A stretch of DNA of 6,175 nt from Anaerolineales bacterium (GCA_020060485.1 JAGVAB010000031.1:1-6175); one strand, 5' to 3'. Numbered from the stretch's first letter, positions 1-6,027 are shown. Translations and numbers: made by a program. Notes: a model not told the origin generated them from the letters alone.

Positions 1-23
1 GCGAAGCGCAAAAAACACCCCCA

Positions 24-57
24 CCAAACTCCTTTTTCACGGCAAATCCCAGAAACC
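24..57 (-). repeat. Diverged 34-bp repeat, copy 1
   Basis: This segment matches 2545-2578 in the same orientation at 29 of 34 positions by hand alignment. Weaker similarity, needing a one-base gap, continues leftward towards position 1. Read on the minus strand, both copies give a similar peptide: RFLGFAVKKEFG here and GFLEFAVEEEFG in copy 2. To the left of it this copy needs a one-base frame change to keep resembling copy 2 (VFFALR against AFLAIC). This suggests a decayed coding fragment or an interspersed element with a coding past. I do not recognise the family. It lies just upstream of the FHA regulator gene and may continue outside the window. Confidence 0.55.
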
Positions 58-74
58 TTGAAAATGTTGGTTTA

Positions 75-82
75 GGTGGAGG
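75..82 (+). promoter_or_regulatory. Strong Shine-Dalgarno for the FHA regulator
   Basis: The purine-rich run GGTGGAGG ends six bases before the ATG at 89. It contains a full GGAGG core and decides the start of the gene. No convincing -35/-10 pair is visible in the 88 bases upstream, so the promoter may lie outside the window. Confidence 0.8.
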
Positions 83-88
83 CGAGGA

Positions 89-757
89 ATGGAATCGAAG
101 GCGGCGGAAACTCCAGTTTTGGTGGCGCAAACCGGCCCTTTAAATGGACAGCGCTGGACGATTGAAAATACTTTGATGATCGGGCGGGACGCTACATGTG
201 ATATTATGATCCCGGATCGTTCCATTTCCCGATTCCATGTACGCTTGACCCAACAGGAAAAGGGTGTTTTGCTGGAGGATCTGGCCAGCAAAAATGGCAC
301 TTATCGCAATGGCGAACGGGTGGTAGAGCCGGTTCTGTTGTTGGACAGCGACGTAGTGCAGGTGGCGATCGTTCAGCATTTTGTTTTTCTCAGCTCGGAT
401 GCCACTTTGCCGGTGGATGAGCGTTCAAAAGAGGCTTTACCTGCCACCGGGAGGTTGTTCCTGGATTATCGTTCCCGGCGGGTATGGATCGGGCAGCGCG
501 AGCTTGTGCCCCCGCTGTCTGCACCGCAGTTCAAATTGATCAAGGCTCTTTATGATCAGCAAGGCAAAGTTGTATCGCGCGGTGACCTGATCATGGCAGT
601 GTGGGGTTCAGTGGAGGCGATGGGTGTTTCGGAGCAAGCCCTGGATGCGCTGGTGCGCCGCCTGCGGGAACGTCTGGCCATGATTGACCCGGAACATGAC
701 TATATCGTTACTGTGCGTGGTCATGGGCTGCGCCTGGACAACACCCTGAATTCATAA
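89..757 (+). CDS. FHA domain - winged-helix (OmpR/PhoB-type) transcriptional regulator
   Basis: A cytoplasmic 222-residue protein with two domains. The N-terminal FHA domain (about residues 12-100) has the conserved phosphopeptide-binding residues: G32-R33, S47-R48-x-H50 and N69-G70-T71. The C-terminal domain (about 122-217) is a Trans_reg_C winged helix. Its recognition helix lies near 180-196 and its beta-hairpin wing is YIVTVRGHGLRL (205-216). FHA domains bind phosphothreonine, so the likely role is a DNA-binding protein switched by a Ser/Thr kinase instead of by Asp phosphorylation of a receiver domain; this is inferred. The order is the reverse of EmbR, where FHA is C-terminal. The start is fixed by the GGAGG six bases upstream. 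The gene is a single unit ended by the hairpin at 787-820. No cognate kinase is in the window and the target genes are unknown. Confidence 0.9.
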   Translation: MESKAAETPVLVAQTGPLNGQRWTIENTLMIGRDATCDIMIPDRSISRFHVRLTQQEKGVLLEDLASKNGTYRNGERVVEPVLLLDSDVVQVAIVQHFVFLSSDATLPVDERSKEALPATGRLFLDYRSRRVWIGQRELVPPLSAPQFKLIKALYDQQGKVVSRGDLIMAVWGSVEAMGVSEQALDALVRRLRERLAMIDPEHDYIVTVRGHGLRLDNTLNS

Positions 758-769
758 AGTTATCGTCAA

Positions 770-787
770 TCTTAACAATTATTAAGA
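770..787. repeat. Short AT-rich inverted repeat before the terminator
   Basis: TCTTAA and TTAAGA flank a six-base CAATTA, giving a perfect 6-bp palindrome that abuts the stronger hairpin at 787-820. It may be chance in AT-rich spacer sequence or help end transcription. No other role is visible. Confidence 0.35.
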
Positions 788-820
788 AACCTGCCGTCCG
801 GAAAACCGGACGGCAGGTTT
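787..820. terminator. Perfect 15-bp hairpin, likely bidirectional terminator
   Basis: The arms at 787-801 and 806-820 are exactly complementary, with a four-base AAAA loop on the plus strand (TTTT on the minus). The stem is GC-rich inside and ends in AAACC/GGTTT, so a short T run closes the 3' arm in either direction. It sits between two convergent genes, 29 bases after the FHA regulator stop and 29 bases after the CpXC gene stop on the other strand. This is the expected place for a shared terminator. The T tract is short (three bases), so termination strength is uncertain. Confidence 0.8.
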
Positions 821-849
821 GCATCTCCTCGCTCGTGATGCGGGCAGGA

Positions 850-2202
850 TTAATTGGTGATCTTGTTTTTCATGGCATAACGCAAGACGGTGCTGAAGGT
901 TTCCTGGACTTGCAGTTTGATCTCTGCCGGTTGAGATTCGTCTGCTTCGCTTTGAGCTGCAAGTGCTCCCATCAATTCCACCAGTTCCGGGGTTACCATG
1001 TCCGGGTTTTGTTCAAGGACTTTGAGGCGTTCTTCTTCGCTTTTCACACTCAGCAACATTTCGATCAATTCGGTTTCAGGCGGGGTGCTCAGTTTTTCCA
1101 TGATCTCGGCGATCTGATTGAGCTTGCTGCTGCGTTCCAGATTGCTTTGTTTTCGGGCTTTTTCAAGTTCGATGTGCAGAGCTTCCATGAAGAATTCATT
1201 GATGCGGGGTGCATTTTGCATGATGGCTTCTTCCACGTTGGCTGCAGAGGCAACAGCCTCAAGAACCTGTCGGGCTTGTTCCAATTGCTGGGTGAGCATC
1301 TGGTCAATCTTGTCTTTCATTTCGAGCAGTCGTTCACGCAGTGTTTCCAGCCTGGTTTTTTCATCATCTTTGGCTTGTTCAATGCGGGAGGTCAGCAGGG
1401 CAAAGAACTCATAATCCAGTCCGGAATGTACCATGCTGACATAGGCGTTCAGCCGGGCATCTGACTTGGCTTCCACGATCAAATCCAGCAGCTTCTCGCG
1501 AGTGAGGCCAGCCTTGCCTGCTTCCTGCAGGGCTTTGATGGCTGCCTGGGTTTCATCGGATTGGGTCTTAATCTTCTTGCCTGTACTGGTCAGGGTGAGC
1601 AGCTCGTTTTGCAGCTCACCAAATTGCTGCATGGCGTTCTGGTCGCCCTGGCTCATACTGGCCTGGGCCAGCTGGGCAAGCAAGCCAAAGAAGCGTTCGT
1701 CGATCAGGGCTTCTTCCTGGTGAATGATCTCGGCCCGGGCGGCTTTGTCGGCAGTGGTCAACAGTCGTTCCATCAATTTGAGCTGGCTGCGTTGCTGCTC
1801 GATCATTTCTTTGGTAATGCCATCTTCGGCAAGGATCTTCTCAAGCAAGGTATCAAAAGTGAACATGGATTGCGGGCGCAACAGGTAAGCCTTGCGTTTT
1901 TCAAGGGGCAGCGAATCGCTCACCTTCTTGATCAGAGGCCCGATGATCCGTTCCTGTTCATTGACCGTCAAACCCAATTCGGGCGGAAAATAGGTTAAAA
2001 GCAATTCCTTGTCAGGATCGTGGTAAACCAATGGGGTGCTCAGTGGACCTTCATAACCGCAGGTTGAGCATAAGGCGACATTGACCATCCCGCTTAACAG
2101 GCGGCCTTTGGCCTGGGGATCCTGGCTGACATCAAACAGCTGTTGGATATCTGCGGCAATGGGCTGGCGGCAGCGTGGACAGTTGACAGTGGTTCTTGGC
2201 AT
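850..2202 (-). CDS. CpXC-domain protein with long helical C-terminal region
   Basis: A 450-residue protein with no signal peptide or membrane segment, so probably cytoplasmic. The N-terminal part (about 1-120) is a CpXC-type zinc-binding domain. C8-P-R-C11 and C45-S-T-C48 form the four-cysteine site, and a conserved-looking block follows at 57-75 (PLVYHDPDKELLLTYFPPE). From about 125 to 450 the sequence is rich in E, Q, K, L and A with few prolines or glycines, suggesting mostly helical, partly coiled-coil structure (clearest at 275-320 and 340-372). CpXC is a domain of unknown function, so no reaction can be assigned; the cysteines most likely bind zinc. The ATG at 2202 is preceded by a modest GAGAG and by an extended -10 promoter at 2284-2292. 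It is a single-gene unit, convergent with the FHA regulator. Confidence 0.85.
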   Translation of the reverse strand: MPRTTVNCPRCRQPIAADIQQLFDVSQDPQAKGRLLSGMVNVALCSTCGYEGPLSTPLVYHDPDKELLLTYFPPELGLTVNEQERIIGPLIKKVSDSLPLEKRKAYLLRPQSMFTFDTLLEKILAEDGITKEMIEQQRSQLKLMERLLTTADKAARAEIIHQEEALIDERFFGLLAQLAQASMSQGDQNAMQQFGELQNELLTLTSTGKKIKTQSDETQAAIKALQEAGKAGLTREKLLDLIVEAKSDARLNAYVSMVHSGLDYEFFALLTSRIEQAKDDEKTRLETLRERLLEMKDKIDQMLTQQLEQARQVLEAVASAANVEEAIMQNAPRINEFFMEALHIELEKARKQSNLERSSKLNQIAEIMEKLSTPPETELIEMLLSVKSEEERLKVLEQNPDMVTPELVELMGALAAQSEADESQPAEIKLQVQETFSTVLRYAMKNKITN

Positions 2203-2235
2203 AGAAATCTCTCATTTCAATAGTTAAAATAATCG

Positions 2236-2265
2236 CATCCCGTAACAGATTGAAGCATTGGGATG
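2236..2265 (-). promoter_or_regulatory. Inverted repeat in the leader of the CpXC gene
   Basis: CATCCC (2236-2241) and GGGATG (2260-2265) are perfect inverted repeats separated by 18 bases. They lie between the predicted transcription start (about 2277) and the CpXC start codon. They could form a leader RNA hairpin or be the half-sites of a DNA-binding dimer. The stem is short and the loop long, so it could also be chance. Confidence 0.35.
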
Positions 2266-2283
2266 ACAGGTTAGATGAAGGGG

Positions 2284-2292
2284 ATTATACCA
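2284..2292 (-). promoter_or_regulatory. Extended -10 promoter of the CpXC gene
   Basis: The minus strand reads TGGTATAAT, a consensus TATAAT with the extended TGn element directly upstream. No good -35 hexamer occurs at 16-18 bases (AACGTG at 17), which fits an extended -10 promoter. Transcription should begin near 2277, giving a leader of about 75 bases before the ATG at 2202. Confidence 0.7.
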
Positions 2293-2406
2293 CCTGAAAT
2301 TTCCAACACGTTGCAAATCAAATGGTTCGTCATCGCATTTGAGCGTTCAACACTTACCACACCCCCTATTCAGTTTTTTTGCACGTCGCGTCGTGATTGT
2401 GGTGGC

Positions 2407-2441
2407 AAAAAAAGAGCGGAACACCTGAAATTTTCGCTCTT
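2407..2441 (-). terminator. Rho-independent terminator downstream of the histidine kinase
   Basis: On the minus strand AAGAGCG (2441-2435) pairs with CGCTCTT (2418-2412). Seven consecutive Ts run from 2413 to 2407, the first two of them in the stem. The loop is 16 bases and may close by two further A-T pairs after a mismatch. It lies about 150 bases beyond the kinase stop and about 115 bases before the CpXC promoter, so it should separate the two co-oriented genes. Confidence 0.65.
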
Positions 2442-2544
2442 ATCGTTGGCCACTATTTCTAATGCGATTGCCAATGGTTCGTTAGGAATTAACGTGATAC
2501 AAGGGGTGGGCGTGCTTTTGGCACAGATCGCCAGGAACGCCCGG

Positions 2545-2578
2545 CCAAACTCCTCTTCAACAGCAAATTCCAGAAACC
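2545..2578 (-). repeat. Diverged 34-bp repeat, copy 2
   Basis: Second copy of the segment at 24-57, identical at 29 of 34 positions. It begins ten bases after the kinase stop codon. On the minus strand it encodes FLEFAVEEEFG in the open frame 2370-2590. The substitutions between copies mostly give related or charge-changed residues, and the aligned codons stay in register across the 34 bases. Confidence 0.55.
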
Positions 2579-2587
2579 CAATCAGAT

Positions 2588-4138
2588 CTAACGCGGCAGG
2601 GAAAAGCAGATGCGAGCCCCGTGTTCTTGCGTATCCACCCAGATGCGACCGCCATGTGCTTCAACAATGGCCCGGGTGAGGTAGAGGCCCAATCCTGCGC
2701 CTTTGGTGTGTTTGGCCATGTCGGGGGCGCGGTAGAAGCGGTCGAAAATATGGGGAATATCTTCCGAAGCAATTCCGGGACCCTGGTCACTGACACAAAT
2801 GATGACATCGTTGGGTTGCACCTGGCCGCGGATCAAAATCTCACCCTGAGGAGCGTATTTGATGGCATTCGAGATGAGGTTGCTAATGATTTGCTGCAAC
2901 CGTTTTTCATCGGCCAGAATAACAGGGAAGTCTTGTGGAAGGTCGACTTCAATGGAGTGACGCGTCGTCTGTGTTTTGAACCGTTTGGCGATCTGGCGGA
3001 TTATATCGGGCATGTGAATATCCGAGCGTTTCAGGGGCAGCCCGCCGGCTTGCAGCCGCGAAGCATCCAGCAGGTTTTCGATCATTTCTGTTAAATGATC
3101 AGCTTCGTCTTCGATCACTGTTAAGGCATCTTGAACTACTTCCCGGTCCCAGTCGGCGTCTTCGCGGCGCAGGGTACCCACGTAGCCTTTGATCAATGCC
3201 ACTGGTGTTTTAAGCTCATGGCTAATGATCGAAATGAACGTGCTCTTCATTTCTTCGGACTGACGGAAGCGGGTGATATCGCGCATGGTGGCGATGATGT
3301 TGACCAGAATGCCATCCTGCACCAATAGAGGGGCATAGGTGATGCCCACAGGCAAGGCAGGCAGGTCGCTGGTGCGTTGAAGGTCGCCTTCAATGTACAG
3401 CTGTGCATTGGCAGTCAGCGGCCAACCGTCAGCCTCTGCTTGTTCCAGGGTCAGTCCATAAGGTGGTTTTGCCCAGCGGATGATCTCTTCGTGGTTTTTT
3501 CCTTCCACTTTCCCTGAATCAATGTTCAGAATGCGGGCCAGGGCCGGGTTGCATTTCTGGATGGTGTGGTCAGGGGCCAGAATAAGAATGCCGTCGGCGG
3601 CTGAATCCAACAGGGCGTCCATGCGCTGTTTTTCGCGGCTGACAGCGGTGAAGAGCTGGGCATTCTGGACGGCGATGGCCGCCTGGTTGGCAAATCCGGA
3701 AAGCAGCTTGCGGTCTGTGGCTGAGAACAAGGCCAGGTAATTGCGGAAGATGAAAATCACTCCCACCACGGTCTGGCGGGCGATCAATGGCAGACCGACG
3801 CTGGTCAGGAGGCCAAGGCTGGCGGTGCGGGTCAATTCCTTGAGAAGATGGTTGATGCCAGGCAGTTCCAGGTTTTCCGGGTCTTCCGGTGCAGGTGGGA
3901 TTTCTGCCAGATAGGGTTCAATGAATTTGAGGAAAGCTTCTGGAAGGCCGTGAGAAACGCGAATGCGCCACTCGCCGGTTTCGGAGCGCAAGGCGATCAA
4001 ACCGGCATGGCCTGCCAGCATTTCCATTGAACTTTTCAGGGTACGTTCCAGCAGTTTGTCGACATCCAGTTCCTGGGTGAGGGCACGTGCCAATTCAAGG
4101 AAGTGGTCTCTTTGCTGAATTCGAAAATCAGGCAGCAT
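2588..4138 (-). CDS. Soluble GAF-PAS sensor histidine kinase
   Basis: A 516-residue cytoplasmic kinase without membrane segments. The order is a GAF sensor (about 10-165), a PAS domain (about 172-290), the HisKA dimerisation helices (about 295-365) and an HATPase_c catalytic domain (about 405-515). The autophosphorylated histidine is H307 in SHELKTP. The ATP site is intact: N box around N420-N424 (SNLISNAIKYAP), G1 box D451-x-G453-x-G455, F box FDRFYR (465-470) and G2 box G480-A-G-L-G-L. It should autophosphorylate and pass phosphate to an aspartate on a response regulator. None is encoded in the window, so it is an orphan here. The GAF and PAS domains presumably sense a cytoplasmic ligand or redox state; the signal is unknown. 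The ATG at 4138 gives a full GAF N-terminus, but its ribosome site is weak. Promoter at 4256-4264 and terminator at 2407-2441 make it a single unit. Confidence 0.93.
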   Translation of the reverse strand: MLPDFRIQQRDHFLELARALTQELDVDKLLERTLKSSMEMLAGHAGLIALRSETGEWRIRVSHGLPEAFLKFIEPYLAEIPPAPEDPENLELPGINHLLKELTRTASLGLLTSVGLPLIARQTVVGVIFIFRNYLALFSATDRKLLSGFANQAAIAVQNAQLFTAVSREKQRMDALLDSAADGILILAPDHTIQKCNPALARILNIDSGKVEGKNHEEIIRWAKPPYGLTLEQAEADGWPLTANAQLYIEGDLQRTSDLPALPVGITYAPLLVQDGILVNIIATMRDITRFRQSEEMKSTFISIISHELKTPVALIKGYVGTLRREDADWDREVVQDALTVIEDEADHLTEMIENLLDASRLQAGGLPLKRSDIHMPDIIRQIAKRFKTQTTRHSIEVDLPQDFPVILADEKRLQQIISNLISNAIKYAPQGEILIRGQVQPNDVIICVSDQGPGIASEDIPHIFDRFYRAPDMAKHTKGAGLGLYLTRAIVEAHGGRIWVDTQEHGARICFSLPR

Positions 4139-4255
4139 GGCAGTACGATCTTTCTGCTGGCCCCTCCGGCCTGGCGCAGACCAGAGGATGGTTCAAGGTT
4201 TGGGTGTAACCAAATTAAAGAAAAGCTGGCAGATGGGTTGTCATCTTCGCCGATA

Positions 4256-4264
4256 ATTATAGCA
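4256..4264 (-). promoter_or_regulatory. Extended -10 promoter of the histidine kinase
   Basis: The minus strand reads TGCTATAAT, a consensus TATAAT preceded by TGn. There is no good -35 at normal spacing, as in the CpXC promoter. Transcription would start near 4249, about 110 bases before the kinase ATG. It is divergent from the yvcK promoter, with about 90 bases between the two -10/-35 elements. Confidence 0.6.
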
Positions 4265-4329
4265 TAGCGGCCGGGTGTAAAAACGATGCAAGTCCAAGGT
4301 AAGCCTGGCAAGAGGCAGCTTTCAATGTC

Positions 4330-4350
4330 TTTGCAATCGCTTTGCAATCG
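4330..4350 (+). repeat. Tandem 10-bp direct repeat at the yvcK promoter
   Basis: TTTGCAATCG occurs twice exactly (4330-4339 and 4341-4350) with one base between, a period of 11 bases or about one helical turn. The second copy ends immediately before the candidate -35 hexamer at 4351. This placement suits an activator or repressor binding two sites on the same DNA face. The regulator is unknown. Confidence 0.5.
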
Positions 4351-4378
4351 TTCACGCGAATCAAATTCGTGCTATCAT
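4351..4378 (+). promoter_or_regulatory. Candidate yvcK promoter with internal inverted repeat
   Basis: TTCACG (4351-4356) and TATCAT (4373-4378) are spaced 16 bases apart; the overlapping CATAAT (4376-4381) is an alternative -10. The spacer contains CGAAT-CAA-ATTCG (4357-4369), a perfect 5-bp inverted repeat that could be an operator. Transcription would begin around 4385, only a few bases before the ATG at 4388, so the mRNA would be leaderless or nearly so. The hexamers are only moderate matches to consensus. Confidence 0.45.
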
Positions 4379-4387
4379 AATCAGCAA

Positions 4388-5731
4388 ATGGCAAAAACAC
4401 CGCTCGACTGGATAAAGAAAATGGGGGCGTGGTTTAAGCGGCGCATCCAATGGCTTGCGCCGGGGATGGGTATTAAGCGGTGGCTGGTTGCCATTCTGGC
4501 AGGCACTGTTCTAATCAGTCTGGGCCTGGCTGTGTTGATCCTGGACATTTATCGTACGGCTGCCGAACCGCGGTGGCTGCCTTTGCTCTCGGTATTGTCT
4601 CTGCGTTTTCTGGCTCGCCCACTGCGCGCTTTGATCTTCGGCGGCAGTGGGGCGCTGCTGATGCTGTGGGGCATTTGGGGGCTGAATCGCTCTTTACTCA
4701 GACCTTTTATTAAACCGGGCAGTCCGCTACTGGAGACTGTCTCAGCCTACCGGCGGCGGGAACGCGGGCCGCATATCGTGGTGATCGGCGGCGGCACTGG
4801 GCTTTCCGCTTTGCTGCGCGGGCTGAAAGCATATACTCACAATCTGACTGCGATCGTCACTGTGGCGGATGACGGTGGTTCTTCGGGTGAGCTGCGGCGC
4901 AATTTGGGGGTATTGCCGCCCGGTGATATCCGCAACTGCCTGGCTGCTCTTTCCAATGATGAAGCCTTGCTTACCCAGTTATTTCAATACCGCTTTTCGG
5001 ATGGGCCAGGTTTGGAGGGGCACTCGCTGGGCAATCTTTTGATCACAGCCCTGGCTGATATCACTGGCAGTTTCGAAGAGGGTGTGGCAGAATCCGGACG
5101 GGTCTTGGCGGTGCAGGGCAGGGTTCTTCCTGCCACACTGCACGACGTGCGCCTGGTGGCGGATGTCAGCCTGCCTTCGCAAAAGAAGGGCGTCATGGTG
5201 CGTGGAGAGAGCGAAATCCCTAAAGCGGCCGGCAAGATCCGTCGTGTATGGCTGGAACCAGGCAGCCCTGCCGCCTTTCCGCCAGCCATCCAGGCTCTGC
5301 TTTCGGCTGATTTGATTCTGATTGGCCCTGGCAGTCTGTACACTTCCATCTTGCCTAATCTGCTGGTGCCTCACCTGGCGCAAGCCATGCGTGCCAGCCG
5401 GGCTTTGAAATTCTATATTTGTAATGTGGCAACCCAGATTGGCGAAACGGATGGTTATCACTGCGGTGATCACGTGCGCACAATTGAAAAACACCTCGGC
5501 AGCGGCCTGTTTGACCTGGTGATCTGCAATGATCAATATGGGGTCAATCTACCAGAAGGGCCGGAGTGGGTGACCCCGGAGGAGGATCTGAAAGAGCAGT
5601 ATACCATGTATACTGCCGATCTGGTCGATAAGGACAACCCCTGGCGGCACGATTCTGCCCGCTTGGCGCAAACCATCATGGACCTGTATTACGACCGCAC
5701 AGGTCCACTGGTAAACCATGAGGGTGAATAG
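4388..5731 (+). CDS. yvcK: YvcK/CofD-like gluconeogenesis factor with N-terminal membrane anchor
   Basis: A 447-residue protein of the CofD/YvcK fold family. YvcK proteins bind UDP-sugars and are needed in some bacteria for growth on gluconeogenic carbon and for normal cell shape; the biochemical activity is not settled. Family motifs seen: GGGTGLS (134-140), TVADDGGSSG (158-167), PPGDIRN (177-183), GHSLGNL (211-217), IGPGSLYTSI (312-321) and CNVATQIGETDGY (345-357). About 125 residues precede the core, with two probable membrane segments (about 32-55 and 81-100) and a basic start (KKMGAWFKRR). The core is therefore probably tethered at the inner face of the membrane. ATG 4388 (MAKTPLDW) has no ribosome site but sits beside the promoter. 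ATG 4421 has GGATAAAG upstream and is the alternative. A start at 4286 would precede the promoter and is unlikely. No rapZ or whiA neighbour is present, unlike in Bacillus. Confidence 0.9.
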   Translation: MAKTPLDWIKKMGAWFKRRIQWLAPGMGIKRWLVAILAGTVLISLGLAVLILDIYRTAAEPRWLPLLSVLSLRFLARPLRALIFGGSGALLMLWGIWGLNRSLLRPFIKPGSPLLETVSAYRRRERGPHIVVIGGGTGLSALLRGLKAYTHNLTAIVTVADDGGSSGELRRNLGVLPPGDIRNCLAALSNDEALLTQLFQYRFSDGPGLEGHSLGNLLITALADITGSFEEGVAESGRVLAVQGRVLPATLHDVRLVADVSLPSQKKGVMVRGESEIPKAAGKIRRVWLEPGSPAAFPPAIQALLSADLILIGPGSLYTSILPNLLVPHLAQAMRASRALKFYICNVATQIGETDGYHCGDHVRTIEKHLGSGLFDLVICNDQYGVNLPEGPEWVTPEEDLKEQYTMYTADLVDKDNPWRHDSARLAQTIMDLYYDRTGPLVNHEGE

Positions 5732-5795
5732 ATATTTCTTAAAGGTTCATCAGTCCCAGGTGTAGCATGTGAATTTACCCCCCAATCTCGAGAGG

Positions 5796-5829
5796 AAACC
5801 TGCGGGTTTGCTGTCCGGTGAATTCCGGA
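5796..5829. repeat. Two small adjacent hairpins after yvcK
   Basis: AAACC-TGCG-GGTTT (5796-5809) and TCCGG-TGAATT-CCGGA (5814-5829) are perfect 5-bp inverted repeats four bases apart, 65 bases after the yvcK stop. The first has a GGTTT end like the terminator at 787-820. They could weakly end or stabilise the yvcK transcript, though there is no T tract. Confidence 0.35.
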
Positions 5830-5882
5830 TGTGCGTGTTCCCTTAAAAGCCGCGTTTTCCTGGCATGGCATTCTCAAGAAAG

Positions 5883-5914
5883 CTTGACATTTACGATTTT
5901 CCAAAACGGTCAAG
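5883..5914. repeat. 6-bp inverted repeat with 20-bp spacer
   Basis: CTTGAC (5883-5888) and GTCAAG (5909-5914) are exact inverted repeats, with a small internal TTT-TCC-AAA. It could be two half-sites of a dimeric regulator or chance. The left arm overlaps a consensus TTGACA, but no matching -10 follows. Confidence 0.25.
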
Positions 5915-5976
5915 GTCATCCAGGCCAAAGTAGATGCAAAATGCTGATGATAATGGGCTGCCCCCTGCCGCCATTT

Positions 5977-6027
5977 CTCCCCCGGCACGGATTGGATTTG
6001 TAAATCAGACTTCATAGGCCGGGGGAG
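5977..6027. repeat. 10-bp inverted repeat, hairpin A of a cluster
   Basis: CTCCCCCGGC (5977-5986) and GCCGGGGGAG (6018-6027) are perfectly complementary, with 31 bases between. It is the first of three neighbouring inverted repeats. The arms are strongly C- and G-skewed. Confidence 0.6.

Larger units (their letters stand above)
2370..2590 (-). pseudogene. Start-less 72-codon coding-like stretch (remnant or repeat)
   Basis: Directly after the kinase stop, in a different frame, the minus strand stays open for 72 codons to a TGA at 2370-2372. The peptide includes GFLEFAVEEEFG, PTPCITLIPNEP and EIVANDKSENF, which looks protein-like in composition. The frame is also open back into the kinase gene, where it is out of frame, and no ATG with a ribosome site begins it. 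The first part matches the repeat at 24-57 in the same reading frame. The terminator at 2407-2441 lies inside it. I do not recognise a family. The best reading is a decayed gene fragment or a repeat element. A chance open frame in the kinase 3' untranslated region remains possible. Confidence 0.3.

Noticed and set aside
835..1464. Long plus-strand open frame of 209 codons opposite the CpXC gene
   Set aside because: It is antisense to a well-supported gene, rich in F, H and Q from mirrored codon bias, and shows no domain or ribosome site. The same holds for the shorter plus-strand frames between 1118 and 1998.
2621..4030. Plus-strand open frames opposite the histidine kinase
   Set aside because: They lie within the kinase gene, whose domains are intact over its full length. 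They look like mirror-strand artefacts.
89..4138. FHA regulator and histidine kinase as a two-component pair
   Set aside because: The regulator has no receiver domain with a phosphoacceptor aspartate, and the genes are on opposite strands with another gene between them.
4286..4387. Upstream 34-codon extension of yvcK to an ATG at 4286
   Set aside because: The extension overlaps the promoter and tandem repeat, has no ribosome site, and its residues do not look like part of the family.
4979..5536. Minus-strand open frame of 185 codons within yvcK
   Set aside because: It is antisense to the conserved YvcK motifs and has no recognisable domain.
5884..5912. Consensus TTGACA that could be a -35 element
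   Set aside because: The bases 16-18 positions downstream (around CGGTCA) do not resemble a -10 hexamer, and no gene follows within range.
5818..6003. Plus-strand open frame of 61 codons
   Set aside because: No ribosome binding site, no recognisable domain, and it runs into hairpin A.
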